Shown here piece by piece: positions 8,266-15,784 of a stretch of 64,000 nucleotides of DNA. The stretch is taken from assembly GCA_963813635.1 (NCBI GenBank), contig CAWEZO010000002.1:868001-932000 (forward strand), written 5' to 3'. This DNA comes from JBBRZM01 sp963813635 (GTDB lineage: Bacteria; Actinomycetota; Acidimicrobiia; IMCC26256; JBBRZM01). Every line of letters begins with the position of its first letter. Position 1 is the first letter of the stretch. The notes beneath the pieces are model-generated. The model ran no database searches. It worked only from the letters and a program-made list of their open reading frames with translations, and was not told the DNA's origin. The translations under genes and the position numbers were made by a program.

Positions 8266-9852
8266 TCAGGAACGCTGAAGGGGGCGGAAGACGATCGAGC
8301 GAACGGTGCCGAGCAGAATGGCGAAGTCGAGTGTGACCGACCAGTTCTCGACATAGAAGAGGTCGAGCCTGCGGTACGCATGGAACGCCGGATTGTCGCG
8401 GGCTTCGACCTGCCAGAGCCCGGTGATACCGGGAGCAACGCTGAGCCGCTCGAGCAACTCGTCGTCGAACTGCGCGACTTCGGACGGCAACGCCGGACGT
8501 GGCCCGACAAGGCTCATCTCGCCACGCAACACGTTGATGAGCTGCGGCAGCTCATCCATGCTCGTCGCCTCCAAGAGTCGTCCGACACGTGTGCGGCGCG
8601 GATCGGTGGCGGCCTTGAACAGCGGACCGCCATCCCGGTCGTTGGTCACCTCGCCACGTCGCTGCTCGGCGTCAGGCACCATCGTACGCAGCTTCAGGAC
8701 CCGCAGTGGCCGGCCACGAAAACCGATTCGCTCTTGTCGGAACAGCACCGGACCGCGGTCTTGCAACTTGATCGCCACCGCCGCCGCAACGAGCAGCGGC
8801 GAGGTGAGGACGAGCACCGTCGACGCGATCACGACATCCATCGTGCGCTTGACCGCGAGCTGCCAGCGCGCCAGCCCCAACGGTTCCAGATAGAACAGCG
8901 GTTCGTATGCGAGCGGTACCGATCGCAGCCGGCGGTGCGCGATACCACGCAACCCGCTCGACAGATGCACATGCACGCCGGCGGGTGTGAGCTCCCGCAC
9001 GAGCCGGTTGAGCTCGACGGGAGGAACGGCGCTGGCCGCGATGATCACCCCGGTGGCATCAGCGGCACGAACGGCCGCGACGGTCGAGTCGACCTCGCCG
9101 AGCCATGGCACACCGTTGCCCCATCGCTGCGCCTCTTCGGGCCGTCCGACGACGCCGACGATGTTGTAACCAAGCTCGGGATGAGTGTGAAGGAGCCGGT
9201 ACAACTCGACGCCTTCCTCGTTGGCGCCCACGATCAGCACCGGACGGCTGAAATGGCCCTGCGCGCGGGACGTCTTCAGCCACCAGTCGAATCCCGAACG
9301 GAAGTTGGCGAGCAGGACAAAGCTGACCGCCGCGCCGAGCGCGAGTCGCGAGCCCGGGATCGACAGCCCGAGCGCACGCTCGGCGAGATACGCGGCAATG
9401 GCCGAGAACGCAGCGGCTCGGCCGAGCCGCGCGATCTCGACCGCCCGCACGCCACAGACCCGCGCGAGGTACAGCCGTTGCACGCCGATGGCGCAGATCG
9501 TGGCACCCACGACGAGGGCCACCTCAGCTGCAAGGCGCGGCGGCGAGCCGTGGACGATTTGCGGTCCCCACCACGGCTGGACCGCCGCAAACCACGCCAC
9601 GCCGACCGCGATCGCGTCGAGCAGGTAGAGAACCCGGCGCAGGATCGGGACCTCGACATCCTGGCCGAGCCGCGCCGCCGCGGCCGCTGCATCGACCTCG
9701 AGCGGTTCGGGCGCGAGCGCGAGTCCGGGCGCAGCGGTCAGCTCGGCCTCCGCGGTGGCATCCCCCGTCGAGACGGCGAGACGACCACGCGTCGGCAGAT
9801 GCCGGCGCTGCGAGCGCCGAGCGCTCTCGTCTGTCGGCGTCTGACCAATCAT
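8266..9852 (-). CDS. Exopolysaccharide polyprenyl glycosylphosphotransferase (WcaJ/WbaP-type sugar transferase)
   Basis: This enzyme starts glycan assembly by moving a sugar-1-phosphate onto undecaprenyl phosphate at the inner membrane. It has ~528 residues from ATG 9852. Order: a cytoplasmic N-terminus, four to five membrane helices (residues ~60-190), a CoA-binding-like NAD fold ('PVLIVGANEEGVELYRLL'), a membrane hairpin ('VVIASTVLVLTSPLLVAAAVA'), and the catalytic C-terminus with 'DRGPVLFRQERIGFRG', 'LRVLKLRTM', 'TRVGRLLEATSMDELPQL', 'NVLRGEMSLVGPRPA' and 'APGITGLWQV'. All conserved catalytic motifs are present and the frame is intact. An in-frame start at 9912 would add a basic extension and is less likely. 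It is the committed step of the locus and is followed directly by the methyltransferase. Confidence 0.9.
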   Translation of the reverse strand: MIGQTPTDESARRSQRRHLPTRGRLAVSTGDATAEAELTAAPGLALAPEPLEVDAAAAAARLGQDVEVPILRRVLYLLDAIAVGVAWFAAVQPWWGPQIVHGSPPRLAAEVALVVGATICAIGVQRLYLARVCGVRAVEIARLGRAAAFSAIAAYLAERALGLSIPGSRLALGAAVSFVLLANFRSGFDWWLKTSRAQGHFSRPVLIVGANEEGVELYRLLHTHPELGYNIVGVVGRPEEAQRWGNGVPWLGEVDSTVAAVRAADATGVIIAASAVPPVELNRLVRELTPAGVHVHLSSGLRGIAHRRLRSVPLAYEPLFYLEPLGLARWQLAVKRTMDVVIASTVLVLTSPLLVAAAVAIKLQDRGPVLFRQERIGFRGRPLRVLKLRTMVPDAEQRRGEVTNDRDGGPLFKAATDPRRTRVGRLLEATSMDELPQLINVLRGEMSLVGPRPALPSEVAQFDDELLERLSVAPGITGLWQVEARDNPAFHAYRRLDLFYVENWSVTLDFAILLGTVRSIVFRPLQRS

Positions 9853-9962
9853 GGGTGCACGTACTCCGCAATCGAGCGCGAAGCGGAACCCAGGACGGCG
9901 ATATCGCCGCAAGATGGGGGATCAGGAAGAAACACGAGTCACGAACCTTTGGCGTCGATTGT

Positions 9963-10103
9963 CTAGCTGGCTGCCACGGCGCGTCGACGCCGAGCGGAGA
10001 GAACAGGGTCGATCCGGTGTGGCCCGGTGACGGCCGGCGCGGAGGACATGGTGGTTGCGGCCGCTCGTTGCCGCTCTACGCGCGCCCCTGCGGTGGTTTC
10101 CAC
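9963..10103 (-). CDS. Possible small protein (46 aa) at the head of the polysaccharide operon
   Basis: A short frame starts at GTG 10103 behind a strong AGGGAGG ribosome-binding site with a six-base spacer, and ends at TAG 9963. The predicted 46-residue product is Arg- and Ala-rich (METTAGARVERQRAAATTMS at the start) with no recognisable domain. It lies between the candidate promoter at 10142-10170 and the sugar transferase start at 9852. The ribosome-binding site is the main evidence; it could be a leader peptide, a real small protein or chance. Confidence 0.35.
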   Translation of the reverse strand: METTAGARVERQRAAATTMSSAPAVTGPHRIDPVLSARRRRAVAAS

Positions 10104-10141
10104 CTTGTACCTCCCTAAATCAGCCCCGTTTTCCAACACTC

Positions 10142-10170
10142 AGCGTAGCCGCCCGCCTCGAGAGAAACAA
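10142..10170 (-). promoter_or_regulatory. Candidate promoter of the minus-strand polysaccharide operon
   Basis: Read on the minus strand there is a -35 element TTGTTT (10170-10165), a 17-bp spacer, and a -10 element TACGCT (10147-10142). Transcription would start near 10135, ahead of the small reading frame and the sugar transferase. The region is clearly less GC-rich than its surroundings, and a perfect palindrome (10175-10192) lies just upstream. Confidence 0.5.
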
Positions 10171-10174
10171 GTGG

Positions 10175-10192
10175 ATCACTACGGAGAGTGAT
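10175..10192. promoter_or_regulatory. Palindromic operator candidate ATCACT-N6-AGTGAT
   Basis: Perfect six-base inverted arms with a six-base spacer lie immediately upstream of the -35 element of the minus-strand promoter. The spacing is suitable for a dimeric transcription factor acting as an activator or repressor. The regulator is unknown. Confidence 0.45.
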
Positions 10193-10365
10193 AAATGCTC
10201 GCAAATCTTTCGAAAACGGATGCTGTGAGCCCGCTTCGGACCCGGAGCCGAGTGACGATCTGAAGACGGCGGAATGGCTCCGCCGTGAGGGAAGCCGCGA
10301 TGTTGGACCCCCGGAGGCTCACGGTCACGGGGCGTTGCAGGACACGCGGCGTATGGTCGCGCGCG

Positions 10366-11082
10366 ATGGACGACGAGCCGGCATCGAAGGTGACCGTCGC
10401 CCACCTGAGCCGGGCGGAGTCGATGTGCCCGTGGCGACTCCGGGGTGAACACCACGATCGCCGCGGCAACAGGCCCGGCAGCGTTCGATGGCGCGTCGGC
10501 AATCACCTGTTCGAGCACGCGAGGCTCGCGCACGCCCGTCTCGCGCCGGCGAGGCCGGGCGCATTCGTTGCCCTGCCGGAGCTGCTGGCCGAAGAACGTG
10601 CCGTGTACGAGGCCGCTGCCCGTTGGTATGTCGCGCTCTTCGGGGAGCGTCCGGTTCGGGCGATCGACGAGGGCACGGTCGACGAGTGGGAAACCGATGT
10701 GCCCGAGCTCGGTGTTCGGCTCGTGGGGCGGGCCGGGCTGGTCGTGGAGGGGCCCGCCGGTGAGGCCGAGGTTCGGATACTGCGCCTCCGAACGGGCACG
10801 CTGCTGCCTTCCGATCCGCTCGAGACGACCGCGGCCCGCTTCGCGGTGCTGCGCCTCGCGCCGTGGCTCGACCAGCGCCCGCTGCGCATCTGCATCGCCG
10901 ACCTGATGAACGGCGCGATCGCCGATCGTGTCGCGGACACCACGCTCGCCCTCCGCGACCTGCGACCGTGGCTCGCCGAGCGGGTTGCCGCCATCCGCCA
11001 CGTCACGTCCGACCCGCGCCCGCGGCCCGGCACCGAGTGCGCGACCTGCCGGCTGATCGCAGGATGCCCGGCCCATGGCTGA
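10366..11082 (+). CDS. RecB/Cas4-like Fe-S protein with degenerate PD-(D/E)XK active site
   Basis: This 238-residue protein looks like a relative of the AddB/Cas4-type nuclease domain. An N-terminal 'LSRAESMCPWRLRG' matches the usual 'S.L..Y..CP..F' start with its first Fe-S cysteine. The C-terminus has CATCRLIAGC (C-x2-C-x5-C), the other three cluster cysteines. At the place where active enzymes have a 'GRIDxx…DYKTG' core, this protein reads 'LVGRAGLVVEG' and 'VRILRLRTG', so the metal-binding Asp and the D-x-K pair are missing. It is probably catalytically inactive. It overlaps the next gene (start 11075), which has an intact core, by 8 bp, pointing to translational coupling and perhaps a heterodimer. 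ATG 10366 is the start that best precedes the conserved N-terminus. Confidence 0.6.
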   Translation: MDDEPASKVTVAHLSRAESMCPWRLRGEHHDRRGNRPGSVRWRVGNHLFEHARLAHARLAPARPGAFVALPELLAEERAVYEAAARWYVALFGERPVRAIDEGTVDEWETDVPELGVRLVGRAGLVVEGPAGEAEVRILRLRTGTLLPSDPLETTAARFAVLRLAPWLDQRPLRICIADLMNGAIADRVADTTLALRDLRPWLAERVAAIRHVTSDPRPRPGTECATCRLIAGCPAHG

Positions 11083-11873
11083 GAGATTGCTCCCCGACAT
11101 CGTGAGCTTGAGTGCGTCGTCTCTCGACACCTGGCTGCGCTGCCGCCGTGAATACCTGGCAGGCAACGTGCTCGGGCTGCCGGAGAGCGACGCCGGACCG
11201 CCATTCGAACACGGCAACTTCGTGCACGCGCTGCTCCGCCATGTCCACGTGACTGGCTCGTGTCGTGATGACGAACACGTCGCCGATGTGCTCGTCGCGC
11301 ACGGCGTTGACGCCGACGGTCCGTATGGTCAGATCATCGACCGGCATCGGCAGCGCTGTCCCGAGAACGTCGAGCAGCGCCGCGCACGAGCAGGAGCGGG
11401 CACGATTTCACCGCCTGCCGGCGCCGATGTTCATGGTGACCGGTCGCATCGACGCGATCTGGGTGCACCACGGCATCCTGGACGCCCACGATTACAAGAC
11501 CGGGCGCCCGTTCCTCGACCGGGTCGCCGACGACCCGCGGGCTCGACTGCAGGCCTGGCTGCTGGCTCCATACGCGGACCGCCATGACCTGCGCCTGCAT
11601 CTCCGCTACGAGTTCCTCGCGCCCGAGGTCACCGAGGACCCCGAGCCGTTCGAACCCGACGACGACGATCTCGATCAGATCGGCGAGGAGCTCGCGTCGA
11701 TGGTCCGTGAGCTCTGGGCGGAGCGCGACTTTGCCGGCGTCGCCGATCGGGAGACGTGCAGTCGTTGCCGCTACCGATCGATCTGCCGCGACAGCGCGAG
11801 CCCCGGCGTGGCGATGTGGCCTGTCGTCGAGCCGGATCTGGACGATGAGGAGGGAGCCGATGCCGGCGGCTAA
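11075..11873 (+). CDS. PD-(D/E)XK nuclease-family protein, RecB/Cas4-like, with Fe-S cysteines (frameshifted)
   Basis: The N-terminus 'VSLSASSLDTWLRCRREYLAGN' is the standard start of the RecB/Cas4-type nuclease fold and carries the first cluster cysteine. The catalytic core is intact: 'VTGRIDAIWVHHGILDAHDYKTGRP' gives the motif II Asp and the D-Y-K motif III. The C-terminus 'CSRCRYRSIC' supplies C-x2-C-x5-C for a 4Fe-4S cluster. Such proteins are DNA exonucleases used in repair or in defence/adaptation. The frame changes near 11380-11395 ('…CPENVEQRR' / 'HEQERARFHRL…'); one base restores ~265 residues. No cas1/cas2, helicase or CRISPR array is nearby, so the role is open. The 8-bp overlap with the upstream degenerate paralogue suggests they work together. 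Confidence 0.7.
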
Positions 11874-12520
11874 CCGGTGGCGAGCTCACCCCCATCGGCG
11901 GGTGGTTCCGGCCGTGACCTCGGGGCGCTGACGGCCCGATCGAGCGGTCGGTACACGTAGCAGTACTCCACGATGAGATTCCGGCCTGCGTCATCGAGGT
12001 CGACCAGCTCCGCAGCGACACGGAACCGGGCGATCGGCTCGTCGTAGCTGCACGACGTCACCAGGAGCTCCAACGCGATGTCGCGTAAGGCGCCGCTCCC
12101 GGCGACAAGGCGCGTCTGCAATCGCGCCCGTGCTCCGAGCGGCCACTCGACAGACGAGCCGAACACCAGCCCGGTGCGAGACAAATCGAGCACGGCAACG
12201 ATCTCGTCGCCGACCCGGCCCTGGAGCTCCACGGCGAAGCGGTGGTCCGCGCGTCTCGACGAGCGTCGCACCAGTTGGACAACCAGCAGGGAGAGACCCA
12301 CGATCAACACACCGACACCGACCTCGACGCGAGCAGTGCGGGAGAGCCCCAACACGCTGCCGCGACCCCAGCCGATGCTCCACGCGACATAACCCAAGAC
12401 GCAGAGCAACGTGAGCGTCGTGAGCGCCTGCAACGCGCCGGCGCGCTGCGCCCCACGCGACGTCCGATGAGAGCGCGCGGGCGTCGATGGCTTCCGCCGC
12501 TGCTCTTCCACTTGTGGCAT
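11870..12520 (-). CDS. Membrane protein with PilZ-like domain
   Basis: The protein has 216 residues from ATG 12520 (an in-frame start at 12598 would add an unconserved N-terminus). Two transmembrane helices ('LTTLTLLCVLGYVAWSIGW' and 'VEVGVGVLIVGLSLLVVQLV') form an N-terminal hairpin. The cytoplasmic part begins 'RRADHRFAVELQGRV…VAVLDLSRTGLVFGS', which resembles the PilZ pattern of basic residues followed by D-x-S-x-x-G, the usual c-di-GMP binding signature. Binding is plausible but the RxxxR spacing is not textbook. It is convergent with the nuclease gene, overlapping it by 4 bp, and divergent from the thiolase. Confidence 0.5.
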   Translation of the reverse strand: MPQVEEQRRKPSTPARSHRTSRGAQRAGALQALTTLTLLCVLGYVAWSIGWGRGSVLGLSRTARVEVGVGVLIVGLSLLVVQLVRRSSRRADHRFAVELQGRVGDEIVAVLDLSRTGLVFGSSVEWPLGARARLQTRLVAGSGALRDIALELLVTSCSYDEPIARFRVAAELVDLDDAGRNLIVEYCYVYRPLDRAVSAPRSRPEPPADGGELATG

Positions 12521-12632
12521 GGACTGTGTCCAAACGCTCGTCCGTGCCCCCGGAATATGAGATCGACATCCGCGACGAGATATTGAGCGTTGGGGCATAC
12601 GATCGCGTGTTTGCCCACCGAAAGCAGCGTCT

Positions 12633-14151
12633 GTGATCGATCCCCACAGTCCCGTGATCGTTGGCCTTGGTCAGACGTCGCAGCGGCTGGACGATTTGAG
12701 CGATGCGCGTGAGCCGATCGACCTACTCGCGGACAGCGGTGCGCGCCGCCGATGCCGACACCGGAGCGGCGCGTTCGCTCGTACGCGTGGCCGACACGTT
12801 CGCAGTCGTCGACATGCTGTCGTGGAAGTACGCCGACCCCGGCGCGCTGCTGGCACGCAGACTCGGCATCGGCGCGGCGGTCACCAGCGTCACGACCACG
12901 GTCGGCGGCAACAGCCCGGAGCTGCTCGTCCACGAGCTCTCGCCGGCGATCGCGAAGGGTGACACGAGAATCGCCGTGATCGGCGGGAGCGAGTGCATCT
13001 ACAGCCGGTGGCGGGCACGGCGGGAGCCCAAGGTGTGGCTCGAATGGACCAAGACCGAGGACGCGCCCTGTCACCACGTCATCGGTGACGCTCGTCCGGG
13101 CACGAACGACTACGAGACGGCCCACCTCGCGGCCGCACCGACACAGATCTACCCGCTGTTCGAGACGGCGCTGCGCGGCCGCGCAGGTCGAGATGTCACC
13201 GCGCACCAGCGACACGTGAGCGAGCTCTGGGCGCATTTTGCCGCCGTGGCCGCGGACAATCCGCACACGTGGTCGCGCATCGCCTACTCGCCCGAGGAGA
13301 TTCGCACGGCCGACGCTGACAACCGGGTCGTCACGTTTCCATACCTGAAGCGCATGTGCGCCAACATCGACACCGATCAGGCCGCCGCCGTGATCCTCTG
13401 CTCCTACGAGGTGGCACGTGATGCCGGCGTCGCACAGGATCGAATGGTGTTCCCGCTCGCCGGTGCCGACGCGTACGACCATTTCTGGTTCAGCGAGCGC
13501 GACTCGTTGGCGACATCTCCTGCGATCCGTGCTGCCGGTGACGCCGCGCTCGACGCGGCCGGGTGCGGGATCGATGACGTCGCGCGCTTCGATCTCTACT
13601 CGTGCTTCCCGGCTGCCGTCGAGATGGCGATGGAAGCGCTGCGGCTACGCGGCCCGCAAGCCGGAGATTCTCGCCCGCTGACGGTCACGGGTGGCCTGGG
13701 CTTCGCCGGCGGCCCCGGCAACAACTACTCGACGCACTCCATCGCGATGATGGTCGACGCGTGCCGCCGCGATCCCGGCTCGGTCGGCATGGTCACCGCG
13801 CTCGGCTGGTATGTCACGAAGCATTCGATCGGGCTCTACTCGACGACGCCGCCCGGCGCCCGGTTTGCGCGTATTGATCCCTCGGTGACGCAGTCGACGG
13901 TCGATGCAACCCCGCGCCGCGAGGTCGCCGATCCGTACTCGGGCCCGGCGACGGTGGAGGCGACGTCGGTGGTCTTCGACCGCGACGGCATGCCGGCGGT
14001 CGCAATTGTCAGCACGCTCACTCCCGACGGCCGCCGTGCGCTTGCCAACTCCCATGACGCCGACCTCCTGGACTCGATGACCCAGGAAGCGTGGGAGGGC
14101 CGGGCGGTGCAGCTCGACACGGACGGCACGACGAGCACGCTCGCCCCCTGA
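12633..14151 (+). CDS. Acetyl-CoA acetyltransferase-like thiolase-fold protein (frameshifted near the N-terminus)
   Basis: This is a thiolase-superfamily protein of ~505 residues. It begins at GTG 12633 with 'MIDPHSPVIVGLGQTSQR', the usual N-terminal strand of the non-condensing 'acetyl-CoA acetyltransferase' group. The frame shifts near 12732 and continues 'TAVRAADADTGAARSLVRVADTFAVVDMLSWKYADPG'. Later blocks include 'VTSVTTTVGGNSPELLVHEL' at the nucleophile position, where no Cys is seen (G-G-N instead of C-x-S), 'AVIGGSECIYSR', 'DLYSCFPAAVEMAMEAL', and the glycine-rich 'TVTGGLGFAGGPGNNYSTHSI' region. The missing nucleophilic Cys suggests a non-canonical acyl-CoA role rather than true thiolysis. 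It is divergent from the PilZ-like gene. Confidence 0.7.
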
Positions 14152-14161
14152 CGATCGTCGC

Positions 14162-14209
14162 TTCTGGGATGGGTTTTCGACCGTGACGGTCGAAAACTCT
14201 GCCCGGAAC
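14162..14209. repeat. 48-bp interspersed palindromic element, copy 1
   Basis: A perfect 11-bp inverted repeat (GTTTTCGACCG at 14173-14183, TGA loop, CGGTCGAAAAC at 14187-14197) sits inside a 48-bp block that recurs at 61114-61161 with about 41 of 48 positions matching. This copy lies 10 bp after the thiolase stop and 5 bp before the DUF983 start. It has no following T-run. It may be a dispersed intergenic element, a terminator or a regulator-binding site. Confidence 0.75.
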
Positions 14210-14214
14210 GGGAG

Positions 14215-14634
14215 ATGGCCCTAACGTCGTTCGACATGCCCCCCGAACATGCCAGTCGCACGCGCACGCTCTGGTGGGGATTCACGCGGCGCTGCCCGCG
14301 CTGCGGCTCGGGCCATCTCTTTCGCCGGTACTTCAATATCGTGCCCGACTGTCCGCGCTGCGGCCTGCACTTTGAACGCGAGGCCGGCTACTGGAGCGGC
14401 GCGCTCGCGATCAACATCATCGTGGTCGGCGGGTGCTTTGCCGTCGTGTTCGTTGCGGCGCTCGCGCTCACGATCCCCGCGGTGCCCGTCGTGCCGTTGC
14501 TCGTGCTCTTCGTGCCGATCGTCGTCCTCGGTCCGATCGTCTACTACCCGTTCTCGAAGACCGTGTGGATGGCGGTCGACCGGGCGATTCTCCAGCGTCT
14601 CGACCCCAACGCGAAGCTCGACGATCGAGTGTGA
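14215..14634 (+). CDS. DUF983 family membrane protein
   Basis: The protein has 139 residues. Two zinc-ribbon-like knuckles, 'RRCPRCGSGHLF' and 'DCPRCGLHFERE', precede two transmembrane helices ('INIIVVGGCFAVVFVAALAL' and 'VVPLLVLFVPIVVLGPIVYY') and a short C-terminal tail. This is the normal DUF983 architecture and length; its function is not established. ATG 14215 follows a GGGAG site within the palindromic element region; an internal ATG (MPPEH…) at codon 8 is possible. The frame is intact. Confidence 0.8.
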   Translation: MALTSFDMPPEHASRTRTLWWGFTRRCPRCGSGHLFRRYFNIVPDCPRCGLHFEREAGYWSGALAINIIVVGGCFAVVFVAALALTIPAVPVVPLLVLFVPIVVLGPIVYYPFSKTVWMAVDRAILQRLDPNAKLDDRV

Positions 14635-14636
14635 GC

Positions 14637-14852
14637 TCAGCCGCGTAAGTCGACGCGGAGCACGAGCACGCCGTCGTCGAATGCCCAGGTGGCGTCACCG
14701 ATGATCGCGAAGTCCTGAAAGTCGAGCTGCGCCTGATCGAGGAACCGCTGGCGCTCCGCGCCGGCGACCGGCGGGAGCGGTCGATCCTTGACCGCCGCGG
14801 CCCGTTCCCGAAACCGCCCGATCATCGCGTCAACATCAAGCTCGTCAGTCAT
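14637..14852 (-). CDS. Small conserved hypothetical protein
   Basis: This 71-residue acidic protein begins 'MTDELDVDAMIGRFRERAAA' and ends in a predicted beta hairpin ('ATWAFDDGVLVLRVDLRG'). I recognise no characterised domain. It is 9 bp upstream of the repaired prmC 3' end on the same strand, so it is most likely the last gene of the prfA-prmC transcription unit. The compact frame, alternating hydrophobic pattern and position support a real gene. Confidence 0.65.
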   Translation of the reverse strand: MTDELDVDAMIGRFRERAAAVKDRPLPPVAGAERQRFLDQAQLDFQDFAIIGDATWAFDDGVLVLRVDLRG

Positions 14853-14861
14853 GGGCTGAAC

Positions 14862-15771
14862 CTACCCGGCCATGCGCGCAACGAGCACCCGGTCGCGTCC
14901 TGCCATGTCGGGCCGCGTGAACGCGGCGGCGAACCCCGCGTCGTGGGCCAGCCCGACCGCGCGGCTTCCCTGGTGCGGTGCGACCTCGACGACGAGCACC
15001 CCGAGCCGGGGCGCCAACCAGCGCGGGGCCGTGCCAACAATCGTCTCGATGGCCTCCAAGCCGGTCGGTCCGCTCACCAACGCCTCGCGCGGCTCATGCA
15101 GTGCCACCTCCGGCGGCAGATCGATCACCTCGTCGGCCGCGACATAGGGCGGGTTGGACACAACGAGGCGCAACTCCCCCGCGAGCGATTCAGGCAGCGC
15201 GTCGAACCAGGAACCCCGCGCGACACGCACTCGCGTCGCGATTGAACCGGCGCCGGCAAGGTTGGCGCGCGCCACGACAAGCGCATCCTCACTGACGTCG
15301 GTGGCCCACACCTCCGCATCGGGCAGCTCCGAGACGAGCGCCAACGCAATCGCACCGGAGCCGGTGCCCAGATCGGCGACCGGATACGCGGTCTCCGTGC
15401 CGACCCAGGGGTTGCGGCGCCCGACGCGGGCCCCGAAGCGCTCCGTTTCGTCGATGGCGACCTGCACTGTCGTCTCCGTCTCGGGCCGGGGAATCAGCAC
15501 GCGGGGATCGACGAGAAGATCGAGGCCACGAAAGCTCCAGCTCTGCAGCACGTACTGCAGCGGCTCGCCGGCGCAACGCCGGGCGAGCATCTTCTCGACT
15601 CGATGCTCGACGGTCCGCGGCACGGGTTCCGCGGTCGCGGCGATGAGCTCGGCGCCGTCCATGCCGGAGGCCGCTTCGAGTATCCATTGCGCTTCGGCGA
15701 CCGGTGACGACGCCCGAACGAGTCGCAACGCGTGCTCCCCCGCGCCCCCGCAGCTCTCCCCACGTCGCCAT
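14862..15771 (-). CDS. prmC: Peptide chain release factor N5-glutamine methyltransferase PrmC (frameshift in a G-run)
   Basis: PrmC methylates the Gln of the GGQ motif of release factors RF1 and RF2. Diagnostic motifs are 'VLIPRPETE' before the Rossmann fold, SAM motif 'VADLGTGSGAIALAL', 'VWATDVSEDALVVARAN', and the substrate-Gln binding 'LVVSNPPYVA' (NPPY), then 'ALVSGPTGLEAIE'. The start is ATG 15771 (MATWGELR…). A G-rich run at ~15745-15752 carries one base too many; removing it joins 'MATWGELR' to 'GAGEHALRLVRASS', giving ~302 residues, the normal length. It starts 13 bp after the prfA stop, the classic prfA-prmC pair in which enzyme and substrate are co-expressed. Confidence 0.88.
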
Positions 15772-15784
15772 TGCTCGGCGCCGC

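Noticed and set aside
7534..9966. An 810-codon open frame on the plus strand
   Set aside because: It runs antisense to the methyltransferase and sugar transferase, has no recognisable domain, and shows the Arg/Glu-rich composition usual for antisense frames in GC-rich DNA.
11075..11873. Cas4 of a CRISPR system
   Set aside because: The fold is Cas4/RecB-like, but there is no cas1, cas2, effector or array nearby; a generic family name is safer.
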